Assembly (NCBI GenBank): GCA_049969935.1
Contig: JBMFNX010000008.1
Location: 1 to 49,849 of the forward strand
Direction: 5' to 3'
Source of the DNA: JACIWG01 sp049969935
GTDB lineage: Archaea; Thermoproteota; Nitrososphaeria; JACIWG01
DNA: 49,849 nt
Of this stretch, positions 35,752-43,897 are shown in pieces. Made by a program: the position numbers and the translations under genes. The number at the start of each line of letters is the position of its first letter. The first letter of the stretch is position 1. The notes beneath the pieces are model-generated. The model searched no databases and was not told where the DNA came from. It was given only the letters and a program-made list of their open reading frames with translations.

Positions 35752-36990
35752 ATGAACATGTGTGTAGACGATGGAATAGTTTTAGGTTTTTCAGGAGACT
35801 ATATGCTAAAATGTAGTTTGGAAGATGTTAGAAGATTGCTTATAGTATGCGCTAATCCTGAAAGGTACACATTCTATCTTCTTGAAAGGCTTGCTCAAAA
35901 GATTCCAGTAAAATTCTATAGCCTAGACAATGTTTTCTCAGAATACGTTTCTAAAGAATTTGAAATGGTTGACGCTATACAACTGCTGCCAAAAATTCTA
36001 GTGTTCGAGGAACTAAACTATAGTGTTTCATCAAGAATTATTGCTGAAGCGTTCAAACATTCTTTAACATTATCTGAAGAAGAATTTCTCCTACTTCATA
36101 CAATATTGATTTCCCTTTTAAAGCAGGATAGTAAGATTAACCTACTGCAAATCGTCAGCAGTGTAAAGTCATTTTATGGAAGCGAGTCAACTATTCTAGA
36201 GAAAAATTCTTCACTAAAACTTGATTGGCGTCTACATTTGATAGAAGAACTTTTTCCACACATTATTAAAGAGGATAAAGGTTTTGTAAAAGAAAACATA
36301 TTCTATAACATTTCCACACTTAACTCGCTCGAATCAAAGCTTTTAACACTATTACTACTTTTATCAAAGAATCTATTGGACAATAGAGAATGTTTTCATG
36401 TAATACTTTTAGGTAACATTCCAGAAAATTTTGAAGTAGGATTCATAAAATTTCTTCAATTCATGCAGCCCCTTACAGGGTTGAAACCGACTATTGTGGT
36501 ATGCGAAAATTTTCCAATAAAATACTTGGGCTTTTTTAAAACATTTGTTGTCGACAAAAGTTTTCTAGAAAAATGTAGAACATTGTCCAATATTCCCTCA
36601 CAGGAAGCATGGTTAGAAGGTGAACTCTTCTACATAAAGGATGGTAACATTATACAATTTTTCTACAATGAACCACAACTGGTCTATAGCATCAATGTTA
36701 GTAAAGGTGTTTTGCCTGATTCGAGAGAAAATTTTATGGAAGATCATGCACTAGTTCAAAGGATTCTGGATATTGTAGTAAAATATCCTAACGTGACAAA
36801 ACAGGGTCTAATACAGTCTCTTTCAATAGACTATCCCAGTGAACTTGTAGAATACATTTTAAACGAGTTAATTGAAAAGGGGTACATTATGGTTGAGATA
36901 GAGAAGACTAGGGCGGGTGCCTTCGCTAAACTTTCAATTTCAATGAACGGTAGAACTCTCTTGTCCAAGAAGGAGGTTGGAGGCAATTGA
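35752..36990 (+). CDS. Unrecognised protein with C-terminal winged helix, possible decayed P-loop ATPase
   Basis: I do not recognise this 412-residue protein. Residues 28-60 (LLIVCANPERYTFYLLERLA then VKFYSLDN) look like a beta-strand/loop/helix unit where an FtsK/HerA-type ATPase would have Walker A, but no GKS/T is present. A helical middle follows, then the strand-like CFHVILLGNIPENF and LKPTIVVCENFP. Residues 338-405 form a winged helix (VTKQGLIQSLSIDYPSELVE). The last four bases overlap the RecA-like gene, so these products are made together. ATG 35752 lies about 20 bases after CTTTTTAAAG. The ATPase relationship is inference. Confidence 0.75.
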   Translation: MNMCVDDGIVLGFSGDYMLKCSLEDVRRLLIVCANPERYTFYLLERLAQKIPVKFYSLDNVFSEYVSKEFEMVDAIQLLPKILVFEELNYSVSSRIIAEAFKHSLTLSEEEFLLLHTILISLLKQDSKINLLQIVSSVKSFYGSESTILEKNSSLKLDWRLHLIEELFPHIIKEDKGFVKENIFYNISTLNSLESKLLTLLLLLSKNLLDNRECFHVILLGNIPENFEVGFIKFLQFMQPLTGLKPTIVVCENFPIKYLGFFKTFVVDKSFLEKCRTLSNIPSQEAWLEGELFYIKDGNIIQFFYNEPQLVYSINVSKGVLPDSRENFMEDHALVQRILDIVVKYPNVTKQGLIQSLSIDYPSELVEYILNELIEKGYIMVEIEKTRAGAFAKLSISMNGRTLLSKKEVGGN

Positions 36991-37997
36991 ATTATATAGA
37001 GACTGGGCTTGAAGCATTTGACAAAATTTTGGGAGGCGGCCTGCCTAAAGGTGTTCTCGTCCAAGTTTTCGGTGAGAAGGCTGTTGGAAAAAGCATCCTT
37101 TCCTCCCAGATAGCTTACAAGAATCTTGGGCAAGAATTTGGCAGCCTAATTGTGGACACTGAACAGGGTTTCAAGAACACGATAGGCTCGTACTGGCATG
37201 AAAGGTTCAAGAAAAGGTTTAATCTCGAATGCGAATTGCAGTATGTCAAAGTTAGGAGGTTTGCTTTAAAGGGTAGAGAGAAGAGGGTGTTTGAGTCAGA
37301 GCTAAAGTCCCTGTTTGAATCAGCTCTCTCGTCAATGAAGATAAACTATACTAGGGCTCAGCTTGAGCAGGCGTGCTGGCCCTTTCTTGAAGGAATAGAA
37401 CTCGAGTACACTTTAAATGATAAGCCAACCCTGTACGTTATAGAAGCTCCAGCCCTTCAGGACATACTATCCCTAAATGGTGTAAGATGCGACCTTATAA
37501 TCAGCGATTCAGGGCGTGTTGAAATAAGGCTTCTTCCTGGTACAACCTTTAAGGCTTCAGAAAGTGTTCTCGGAAAATTTGTTAGGGACGCGAAAATATC
37601 TCTACTGGTTTACGATAGCATTTCTATGCCTCTTAAATCAACATTTATTGGTACACAGGATTTTCCGGGACGCTCTTCAGCCACGGCATTGATTTTAGGC
37701 CAAACTCAGAAGCTCTGTTCAGAACTAAACCTTTCTGTTATAGCCTTAAACCATGTAACCGTGAACCCTATAACTGGACAGAATAAGCCATATGGTGGAC
37801 AGATTGTAGGATATGATTTCAAATTCAGCTTTCTTCTCGAAAGAGCATACTCTAGTGTTGTAAGCGATAGGTCTGTTGTTAATGAAAAAATCTTGGGTGA
37901 AGCTAACAGGCTTCTTAGATTGCATAGGCATCCAACATTTCCAGAATACTCGCTTTCGGTAGCGTTAAAACTTTGTGATGAAGGATTTTTCTGCTGA
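36987..37997 (+). CDS. RecA/RadA-superfamily ATPase with a large insertion
   Basis: This 336-residue protein starts TGLEAFDKILGGGLPKGVLV as RadA/KaiC proteins do. Walker A is GEKAVGKS (29-36), Walker B is SLLVYDSISM (205-214), and the L2-region/core-like SATALILGQTQKLCSELNLS, VIALNHVTVNPI and KPYGGQIVGYDF match the archaeal RadA C-terminal core. Residues about 80-200 are an insertion not found in RadA or RadB. There is no N-terminal helix-hairpin-helix domain. TTG 36987 is preceded by AGGAGGTTGGAGG and overlaps the upstream stop. A distinct RadA paralogue rather than the main recombinase. Confidence 0.85.
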   Translation: MNYIETGLEAFDKILGGGLPKGVLVQVFGEKAVGKSILSSQIAYKNLGQEFGSLIVDTEQGFKNTIGSYWHERFKKRFNLECELQYVKVRRFALKGREKRVFESELKSLFESALSSMKINYTRAQLEQACWPFLEGIELEYTLNDKPTLYVIEAPALQDILSLNGVRCDLIISDSGRVEIRLLPGTTFKASESVLGKFVRDAKISLLVYDSISMPLKSTFIGTQDFPGRSSATALILGQTQKLCSELNLSVIALNHVTVNPITGQNKPYGGQIVGYDFKFSFLLERAYSSVVSDRSVVNEKILGEANRLLRLHRHPTFPEYSLSVALKLCDEGFFC

Positions 37998-39114
37998 AAG
38001 TGTTCTCGTCTTGGCTGCAAAATTTTTTAAAATAATTTCAACTTTCACAATAACATTTTTTACTTTACCATTCTTCCTACATGTTCTCAATATTCTATTA
38101 AATGTTATAGGTGATAGTTTAGCAAGAATATATCTTGTTTTCACATCAATTTTAGCCTACACCCTTATATTATCTCACTGCATTCTATCTAAGCTAAAGG
38201 TTTTCAATAAAATTAGAAGTTTTCTTCAAAAGACAATAACATATGTTCTCCCATACGCCTTCTCATACATTATCCTCTATATTCTTTTACATGATAGGAT
38301 GTCAGCAATAATAGTACATGTTACCCTAATATCCTTATCAACCATTTTTTCGAAGATAACACGATCATTTCATCAAATTATTTTTTCAAAAAAAAGTTTC
38401 TGTGACGGTTTTATTGTTAAAGGTTTTATTGTGAAAAGAGTTATCCTTTTGCTTCAACTTTACCCTTCAACATCATTAGTTGATACAGTAAACGAGCTTA
38501 CAAAATATGGTGAAATATTCTTTGTAAAGAATCCTTTCGGATACATAATACTGTTTAAGCGTACTACCTCATGCATTTTCTATAGGCTTTGGAAAAGATT
38601 TTTTCTGAAACGCTTTCTAAGCTTCTCTCAAGACCTTGTCCCAGCCTTCTGTCACTTAAAGGCACTATCATATGAGGAAATTGGTGAAATAGTCAATAGA
38701 CTTTACACTCGTGTTGAACCAATGTTCTCTAAAAATATGTTTTATTTTGATCTAATATATTTTCCAAAAAATGGTAGTATCCAATCCTGCATTTTCTTTA
38801 AACGTGATTCAAGCGGCCTAAATGTTCTTTCAATAAAGAAAGATTTTTCTTCTAAAGGTATTAAATTTTGTGAGCAAGCTAATTTTCGAATCTTATATGA
38901 TGGCCCATACATCCTATTAAAGTCACTTTATATTCTCAAGCGTGTGGTTGAAGATTATGGTGAAGATTGTCCTGTAAAAGCTTGTCTTGTTGAAGACGGT
39001 TGCGGCTATAGGGTTAAGATTCTCTCTTCACCCCAAATCTTTTTTGAAAGAGATCAGCTTAACCTTCAGCTTACACTATACTCTATCGACTTTAAATTTC
39101 TGCAAAAAGGTTAA
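37975..39114 (+). CDS. Unrecognised polytopic membrane protein with cytosolic domain
   Basis: This 379-residue protein has four predicted membrane segments in the first 130 residues (about 12-44, 50-71, 86-106, 110-128). A soluble mixed alpha/beta domain of about 240 residues follows, basic near 205-225 (RLWKRFFLKRFLSF). No family is recognised. It begins inside the end of the RecA-like gene (GTG 37975 or ATG 37978, 20-23 base overlap), so the three genes 35752-39114 form one translation unit. The likely role is a membrane anchor or receptor for the ATPase; this is inference. Confidence 0.75.
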   Translation: MMKDFSAESVLVLAAKFFKIISTFTITFFTLPFFLHVLNILLNVIGDSLARIYLVFTSILAYTLILSHCILSKLKVFNKIRSFLQKTITYVLPYAFSYIILYILLHDRMSAIIVHVTLISLSTIFSKITRSFHQIIFSKKSFCDGFIVKGFIVKRVILLLQLYPSTSLVDTVNELTKYGEIFFVKNPFGYIILFKRTTSCIFYRLWKRFFLKRFLSFSQDLVPAFCHLKALSYEEIGEIVNRLYTRVEPMFSKNMFYFDLIYFPKNGSIQSCIFFKRDSSGLNVLSIKKDFSSKGIKFCEQANFRILYDGPYILLKSLYILKRVVEDYGEDCPVKACLVEDGCGYRVKILSSPQIFFERDQLNLQLTLYSIDFKFLQKG

Positions 39115-39146
39115 ATTGAGTTACATTCTATGCAGGTTCGAGAAGC

Positions 39147-40481
39147 TTGGAAAAGTTGGACGGCTACTCTGGGGATATTAAAAGGCTTTTGGAGGAAAAT
39201 AATGTTAGGGCAGGAGATGTTATAAGGGTTATAACATTAGACAGAGAATATGTTGGAACACTTATACCAAGATACGAGTATGCGTCACAGGACTTTCTAA
39301 CTTTAAAGCTTTTGAACGGATACAATATTGGAATAAAATTTGACAGAATCCTGTCCATTACTCTTGTTGAAAAGCATTCTCCTCCATCATTTAAGCCTAC
39401 TCCTCCAAAATTTAAGGGTGAAAACCTGCCTCAAGCTGTCATAGTAAGTACTGGTGGAACTATAGCGAGTAGGGTTGATTATAGAACTGGTGGTGTAAGG
39501 CCTGCTTTAACCGCATCCGACCTACTTTCTGTTGTACCAGAGCTTGCTGAAATCGCTAAAGTAGATGCTGAAGTACTATTCAGCATATACAGTGAAAACA
39601 TGACACAGTCTCACTGGACAACTCTATCTAAGAAGCTTCACGATTACATAAGTAGAGGTTATGAGGGTGTTGTTGTAACACATGGCACAGACACGATGGG
39701 CTACACTGCCGCCGCATTAAGTTTTGCATTAAAAAACACTCCAATACCAATAATTTTGGTTGGATCACAGAGGTCTTCTGATAGGCCTTCATCTGATGCG
39801 TCATCAAATCTTATTTCAGCCATGCACACTTCCATAAAAGCTCAATTTTCAGGTGTATATGTGCTGATGCACAGCTGGGTTTCAGACGAAAGGATGGCCA
39901 TACATTTGGGTACAAAGGTTAGAAAGCTGCATACTAGCAGAAGGGATGCTTTCAAGTCCGTTAACACTAAACCAGCAGCCTTCTATGAAAATGGTGAAAT
40001 TCATGTACTATTAGATAACCTTCCTAAAAGGAGGCCTCCGTCAAGCTTTGAAATATTTCCAAACTTTGATGATAGGGTTGCGTTGATAAAATTTTATCCG
40101 AACATGAGTCCAGAAATTTTCACTTACTTGCATGAAAGGGGCTGTAGGGGTTTTGTTATAGAAGGTTTTGGCCTTGGACATGTGAACAGTGCAGTTATTC
40201 CTGTATTGAAGAAGCTTGTTAAAGACGGTGTATTTGTCTTTATGACGTCCCAGTGTGTTTTTGGCAGGGTTCGCTTGACCGTATACGATACTGGAAGAGA
40301 CCTTCTTGAGGCAGGTGTTATCCCGTTAGAGGATATGCTTCCGGAAACTGCTTTCGTTAAACTATCGTGGTGTCTTGGAAACTTTGAAGAGGCTAAGGTT
40401 CCGGATATCATGAAGGCTAACATTGCAAACGAATATTCTCCTAGAACAGTTTTGGATAGAGGTGAATGGTTTGGAAGTTAA
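39147..40481 (+). CDS. gatD: Glu-tRNA(Gln) amidotransferase subunit D (asparaginase-like)
   Basis: GatD releases ammonia from Asn/Gln for conversion of Glu-tRNA(Gln) to Gln-tRNA(Gln). The N-terminal 95 residues form a GatD-specific domain (VRAGDVIRVITLDREYVGTL). Then comes an L-asparaginase-type fold with VSTGGTIASRVDYRTGGV and THGTDTMGYTAAAL, carrying the two catalytic Thr motifs. At 444 residues it is full length. TTG 39147 is the start. Its end overlaps gatE. Confidence 0.97.
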   Translation: MEKLDGYSGDIKRLLEENNVRAGDVIRVITLDREYVGTLIPRYEYASQDFLTLKLLNGYNIGIKFDRILSITLVEKHSPPSFKPTPPKFKGENLPQAVIVSTGGTIASRVDYRTGGVRPALTASDLLSVVPELAEIAKVDAEVLFSIYSENMTQSHWTTLSKKLHDYISRGYEGVVVTHGTDTMGYTAAALSFALKNTPIPIILVGSQRSSDRPSSDASSNLISAMHTSIKAQFSGVYVLMHSWVSDERMAIHLGTKVRKLHTSRRDAFKSVNTKPAAFYENGEIHVLLDNLPKRRPPSSFEIFPNFDDRVALIKFYPNMSPEIFTYLHERGCRGFVIEGFGLGHVNSAVIPVLKKLVKDGVFVFMTSQCVFGRVRLTVYDTGRDLLEAGVIPLEDMLPETAFVKLSWCLGNFEEAKVPDIMKANIANEYSPRTVLDRGEWFGS

Positions 40482-42372
40482 AAATTTTAGGGCTAAGGTC
40501 GGTTTAGAAATTCATCAGCAGCTTAATGTTGGAAGGAAACTTTTCTGCGAGTGTCCTATAACAGAATCTGATGAAGTCGAGTACAAGATTTTAAGATATC
40601 TTAGGCCGACACAGAGTGAGCTTGGAGAAGTTGACCCTGCTGTAATGTTCGAGTTTAGAAAGAAGAAGGCGAACATTTACATCTACAATAGTAAAAGCGC
40701 TTGTCTAGTAGAATGTGATGAAGAGCCTCCTCATCCAATAAATATGGACGCTGTAAGGGCGGCCATTACTGTAGCACTCTCCCTAAACTCTAAAATTGTT
40801 GAAGAACTTCATGTTATGAGAAAAATTGTGATAGACGGCTCAAACACTACAGGCTTCCAGAGGACTGTTCTTGTAGCATTAGATGGTGTCTTGAAGGCTG
40901 AAGGCTTAGATGTTCCTGTACAGACAATATCAGTTGAAGAAGATGCTGCAAGGCTCATCGAGGAAAGGGAGGATGCTAAAGTTTTCTCACTAGACCGCCT
41001 AGGTATACCCTTGATAGAAATTTCTCTAGCTCCAATTGAAACAGACGCCAAGACTGTTGAAAAGGTTGCTTTGGCTTTGGGGAGGCTTTTGCGTTTAACA
41101 GGTTTTGCTGCAAGAGGTCTTGGAACAATAAGGCAGGACATCAATATTTCAATTGAAGGCTTTCCACCGTGTGAGGTTAAGGGTGTGCAGAAGCTTGACC
41201 TTATACCTAAGGTGATAGAGTACGAGATAATGAGACAGTATCATCTTTATAATGTTGCCAAGCTTTTGAAGGAAAGGGGGCTGGATCCTGTCTCCTCTGT
41301 AGGAGAGTACATGGATATTACAGAAGTGTTTGAAAAAACTGGTTCAAAGGTTATAAAGAAGGCGTTAGATGATGGAAAGAAAGTTTATGGGATAAAGGTT
41401 AAAGGGTTTAAAGGACTTTTTAAAATGGAACCATATCCTAACGTTAGACTCGGCCTAGAATTAGCTGACATGGCGCGAGCATACGGTTTAGGAGGGATAA
41501 TCCATTCCGATGAACTGCCAGGCTATGGGATAAGCTTAGAGGATGTTGAAAGGATTAAGGTTCGCCTTTCTGTGGGAGAATCAGATGCTTTTGTCCTCAT
41601 ATTGGCTGGAGAAAGGGACCATGATGTCCTACCCGCCTTAAGGCAGAGGCTGCTGCAATTTTTTGAAGGTCCTGTGCCTGAAACTAGGGGTCCTACAGGT
41701 GATGGTAGGACAAGATATTCTAGGCCTAGGCCTGGTGCTGCCAGAATGTATCCTGAAACAGATATACCGCTAATAAGGGTTACAAGAGAGCTTATTGAAG
41801 AATGTAGAAAGTTTGTTCCAAAGCCATGGAATGAACTGTTAAAAGATTACATGCGAAAGTATGGTTTAAATGAGAAGCTTGCTAACCAGGTTCTTGACTC
41901 ACCATACTTGAACCTTTTTGAGAAGGTCTGTTCTACAACAAAGCTTTCTCCCACGCTGGTCGCTGTCGTGTTAACGGAGCATATTGTGAACATAAGCAGA
42001 GAAGGTTTCGATACATCATTATTGGATGAAGAAAGGCTTATGGAGCTTTTTAGGCTGCTTGACTCTGGACAGGTTTCAAAGGAAAGTGTTGTTGAAATAT
42101 TAAAGTGCATGTGCAGTGAAAAGGTTGACGTAAGCGAATGTGTTAAAAGGCTTGGGCTTAAACCACTTTCAGAGGAAGAGCTTAATAAGGTAGTGCATGA
42201 AATTGTAGAATCAAATAAGGTTCTCGTAAACTCTATGGGTGAAAGAAGTTTTGGTCCTCTCATGGGTATGGTGATGGGGAAGGTTAGAGGTAAAGCTGAT
42301 GGTGGAAAGGTTTCTAAAATTTTGAAGAAAGAAATAGAGAGAATGTTGCAGGAGATTCAGCGGAACAAATAA
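40471..42372 (+). CDS. gatE: Glu-tRNA(Gln) amidotransferase subunit E
   Basis: GatE binds Glu-tRNA(Gln) and activates the glutamate. The N-terminus RAKVGLEIHQQLN, the conserved GPTGDGRTRYSRPRPGAARM with YPETDIPL, and the helical tRNA-binding C-terminus identify it. The frame is open from 40423, but TTG 40471 fits the family start and has GAGGTG at 40459-40464. This gives 633 residues and an 11-base overlap with gatD. GatDE is the archaea-specific route to Gln-tRNA(Gln). Confidence 0.97.
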   Translation: MEVKNFRAKVGLEIHQQLNVGRKLFCECPITESDEVEYKILRYLRPTQSELGEVDPAVMFEFRKKKANIYIYNSKSACLVECDEEPPHPINMDAVRAAITVALSLNSKIVEELHVMRKIVIDGSNTTGFQRTVLVALDGVLKAEGLDVPVQTISVEEDAARLIEEREDAKVFSLDRLGIPLIEISLAPIETDAKTVEKVALALGRLLRLTGFAARGLGTIRQDINISIEGFPPCEVKGVQKLDLIPKVIEYEIMRQYHLYNVAKLLKERGLDPVSSVGEYMDITEVFEKTGSKVIKKALDDGKKVYGIKVKGFKGLFKMEPYPNVRLGLELADMARAYGLGGIIHSDELPGYGISLEDVERIKVRLSVGESDAFVLILAGERDHDVLPALRQRLLQFFEGPVPETRGPTGDGRTRYSRPRPGAARMYPETDIPLIRVTRELIEECRKFVPKPWNELLKDYMRKYGLNEKLANQVLDSPYLNLFEKVCSTTKLSPTLVAVVLTEHIVNISREGFDTSLLDEERLMELFRLLDSGQVSKESVVEILKCMCSEKVDVSECVKRLGLKPLSEEELNKVVHEIVESNKVLVNSMGERSFGPLMGMVMGKVRGKADGGKVSKILKKEIERMLQEIQRNK

Positions 42373-42411
42373 ATTTATATCATATATTCTGTAAGCAAGT
42401 TTTAGAGAAGA

Positions 42412-42873
42412 ATGCGTTTAAAGATAAAGATAGGTTCATCAGAGATAGAGTTTGAAGGAGACTTAAATGAAATATCTTCGATACTGGATATTATTCCAAA
42501 GATAATTGATGCTACAAAGGGTACACCACAATATACTTTACCAGCTTCAATTTCTCAGGACATTCAAAAGTCTGAGGCTGTTGGACAGGAGCAGGTGTCC
42601 GAAGAAGTGCCGACAATACAGGTTTCAAAAGACGATTCTATAGCAGACATTATAATGAAGATAATGGGTTCACAATGGGGTAGAAAACCAAGGCGTCTTG
42701 AAGACATAAAGAAGGCTCTTGAAACATTAGGTTTTCCACTTTCACGTTCAACTGTAGCCGTAACCCTATTACGTTTAACACAGTCAGGTAAACTGAGAAG
42801 GTTTAAGGATGATAAGGGTGAATTCTGCTACTCTACACTTGCATCAAACATTGAAGCCCAAATTCAAGCATAA
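42412..42873 (+). CDS. Small protein: N-terminal beta-hairpin module plus winged helix (A)
   Basis: This 153-residue protein opens with a strand pair and helix (RLKIKIGSSEIEFEGDLNEI), then a Gln/Ser-rich linker. Residues 78-148 form a winged helix (RRLEDIKKALETLGFPLSRS, LRLTQSGKLRRFKDDKGEFC). No named family is recognised. The next two genes have the same layout, which suggests related DNA-binding proteins. ATG 42412 lies about 35 bases after AAATTTATATC. A4T6 directly at the stop (42872-42881) probably ends the transcript. Confidence 0.75.
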   Translation: MRLKIKIGSSEIEFEGDLNEISSILDIIPKIIDATKGTPQYTLPASISQDIQKSEAVGQEQVSEEVPTIQVSKDDSIADIIMKIMGSQWGRKPRRLEDIKKALETLGFPLSRSTVAVTLLRLTQSGKLRRFKDDKGEFCYSTLASNIEAQIQA

Positions 42874-42881
42874 AATTTTTT
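42872..42881 (+). terminator. A4T6 tract at the stop of the first small winged-helix gene
   Basis: AAAATTTTTT overlaps the stop codon and precedes the separate start of the next gene at 42924. The same tract recurs at other gene ends in the window (for example 3811 and 15182). Confidence 0.4.
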
Positions 42882-42923
42882 AAACGAAATTCATAAATCT
42901 TGGCACTTACAAGGTAAAGTATA

Positions 42924-43424
42924 ATGTCGGAACAAAATAAGATTAATGTTACAATAACATATGGGCTTCTTAGAGCAGAGTTTTCAGGCTCTCCAGAGGA
43001 AATTGTACGATTCTTCAACCAATTTGTTACACAGCAGCTTCCACAATATGATTTGGCGCAAAAGATTTCCTTAAACTTTAGCCTAAACGACCTAATGCTA
43101 TTGTTCTCAAATTTTATAAGAATAACTCCAGAGGGTGCAAAGGTTTGGGCGACAGACTTAAGTGATAAAGAAATTATCGCATTACAGCTTGTAGCTGCAA
43201 AGATAGAGTACCTGCTTAATAGGAGACCTACTGAAACAATGCTGTTGCAGGAAATACAGTCTTCTACAGGAATAAACGCAAAAAGTGTGAGCTCAAGAAT
43301 AAGTGAACTCGTTAAAGCAAACAATGTTGAAAGAATACCAATGGAAAAGGGTAACGCTTACAAGATAACAACCATGGGCATAGAATGGCTAAGACAGCAG
43401 CTGCAAAAGAAAGTAAAAGTCTAA
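42924..43424 (+). CDS. Small protein: N-terminal beta-hairpin module plus winged helix (B)
   Basis: This 166-residue protein has an N-terminal strand pair (INVTITYGLLRAEFSGSPEE) like its neighbour's, a helical middle, and a C-terminal winged helix from about residue 85 (LLQEIQSSTGINAKSVSSRI, NVERIPMEKGNAYKITTMG). The family is not recognised. It is transcribed in the same direction as (A) and converges on (C). A DNA-binding role is likely from the fold; its target is unknown, though the nurA-herA promoter is close. Confidence 0.75.
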   Translation: MSEQNKINVTITYGLLRAEFSGSPEEIVRFFNQFVTQQLPQYDLAQKISLNFSLNDLMLLFSNFIRITPEGAKVWATDLSDKEIIALQLVAAKIEYLLNRRPTETMLLQEIQSSTGINAKSVSSRISELVKANNVERIPMEKGNAYKITTMGIEWLRQQLQKKVKV

Positions 43425-43436
43425 AGAAAGTCAAAA

Positions 43437-43814
43437 CTATACTGGAGGCTTCTTCTGGACATAATGGTAGTTTCTAGGCTCACCCTCCCTAGTCAAAACA
43501 CCCTCCCTCACAAGATCTGTTAAAGCATGTGATATAGCTGACCTATCATAATGATATCCCCTTCTAGCAAGCTCCTCATCGACTTCAGAAAGCCTTCTTG
43601 AAACCATAAACCAGCCCTCCCTCCACATTCTTTCAAGAAGCCCCCTGCATGTTACTCCACCAAAATCCTTTCCCTCGTGAACAGATGAGCCTTGAACAGT
43701 GCCTTCAAAGCTTCCCAAAACCTTTGAAACAACCTCCGCAACCTTTTCCTCATCACATTCTACTTCAACTTCCCAGCTTCCTCTCTTTAACCTTATTTTA
43801 ACTATATTGTTCAA
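43437..43814 (-). CDS. Small protein: N-terminal beta-hairpin module plus winged helix (C)
   Basis: This 125-residue protein repeats the layout: strand pair and helix (VKIRLKRGSWEVEVECDEEK), short linker, then a winged helix (RRLSEVDEELARRGYHYDRS, REGVLTREGEPRNYHY). It starts at TTG 43814 with GGTGGTG upstream, and is divergent from nurA across a promoter with repeated TTGTTCAA. That arrangement is classic for a local regulator of the divergent operon; regulation of nurA-herA is inference. Confidence 0.75.
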   Translation of the reverse strand: MNNIVKIRLKRGSWEVEVECDEEKVAEVVSKVLGSFEGTVQGSSVHEGKDFGGVTCRGLLERMWREGWFMVSRRLSEVDEELARRGYHYDRSAISHALTDLVREGVLTREGEPRNYHYVQKKPPV

Positions 43815-43897
43815 AACACACCACCATATTGTTGTTGTTCAAGTTGCGCAACATTTAAATCCTCCTTCTGCCCACCCATATTGTTCAACATGAACAA
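43807..43897. promoter_or_regulatory. Divergent promoter with TTGTTCAA repeats and palindromes, nurA side
   Basis: TTGTTCAA occurs at 43807, 43835 and 43881. The third forms the perfect palindrome TTGTTCA-ACA-TGAACAA (43881-43897) over the nurA start codon. GTTGCGCAAC (43843-43852) is a second perfect palindrome, next to ATTTAAAT (43853-43860), a palindromic TATA-like element that can serve both directions. The pattern is that of operators flanking a shared core promoter. Confidence 0.55.
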
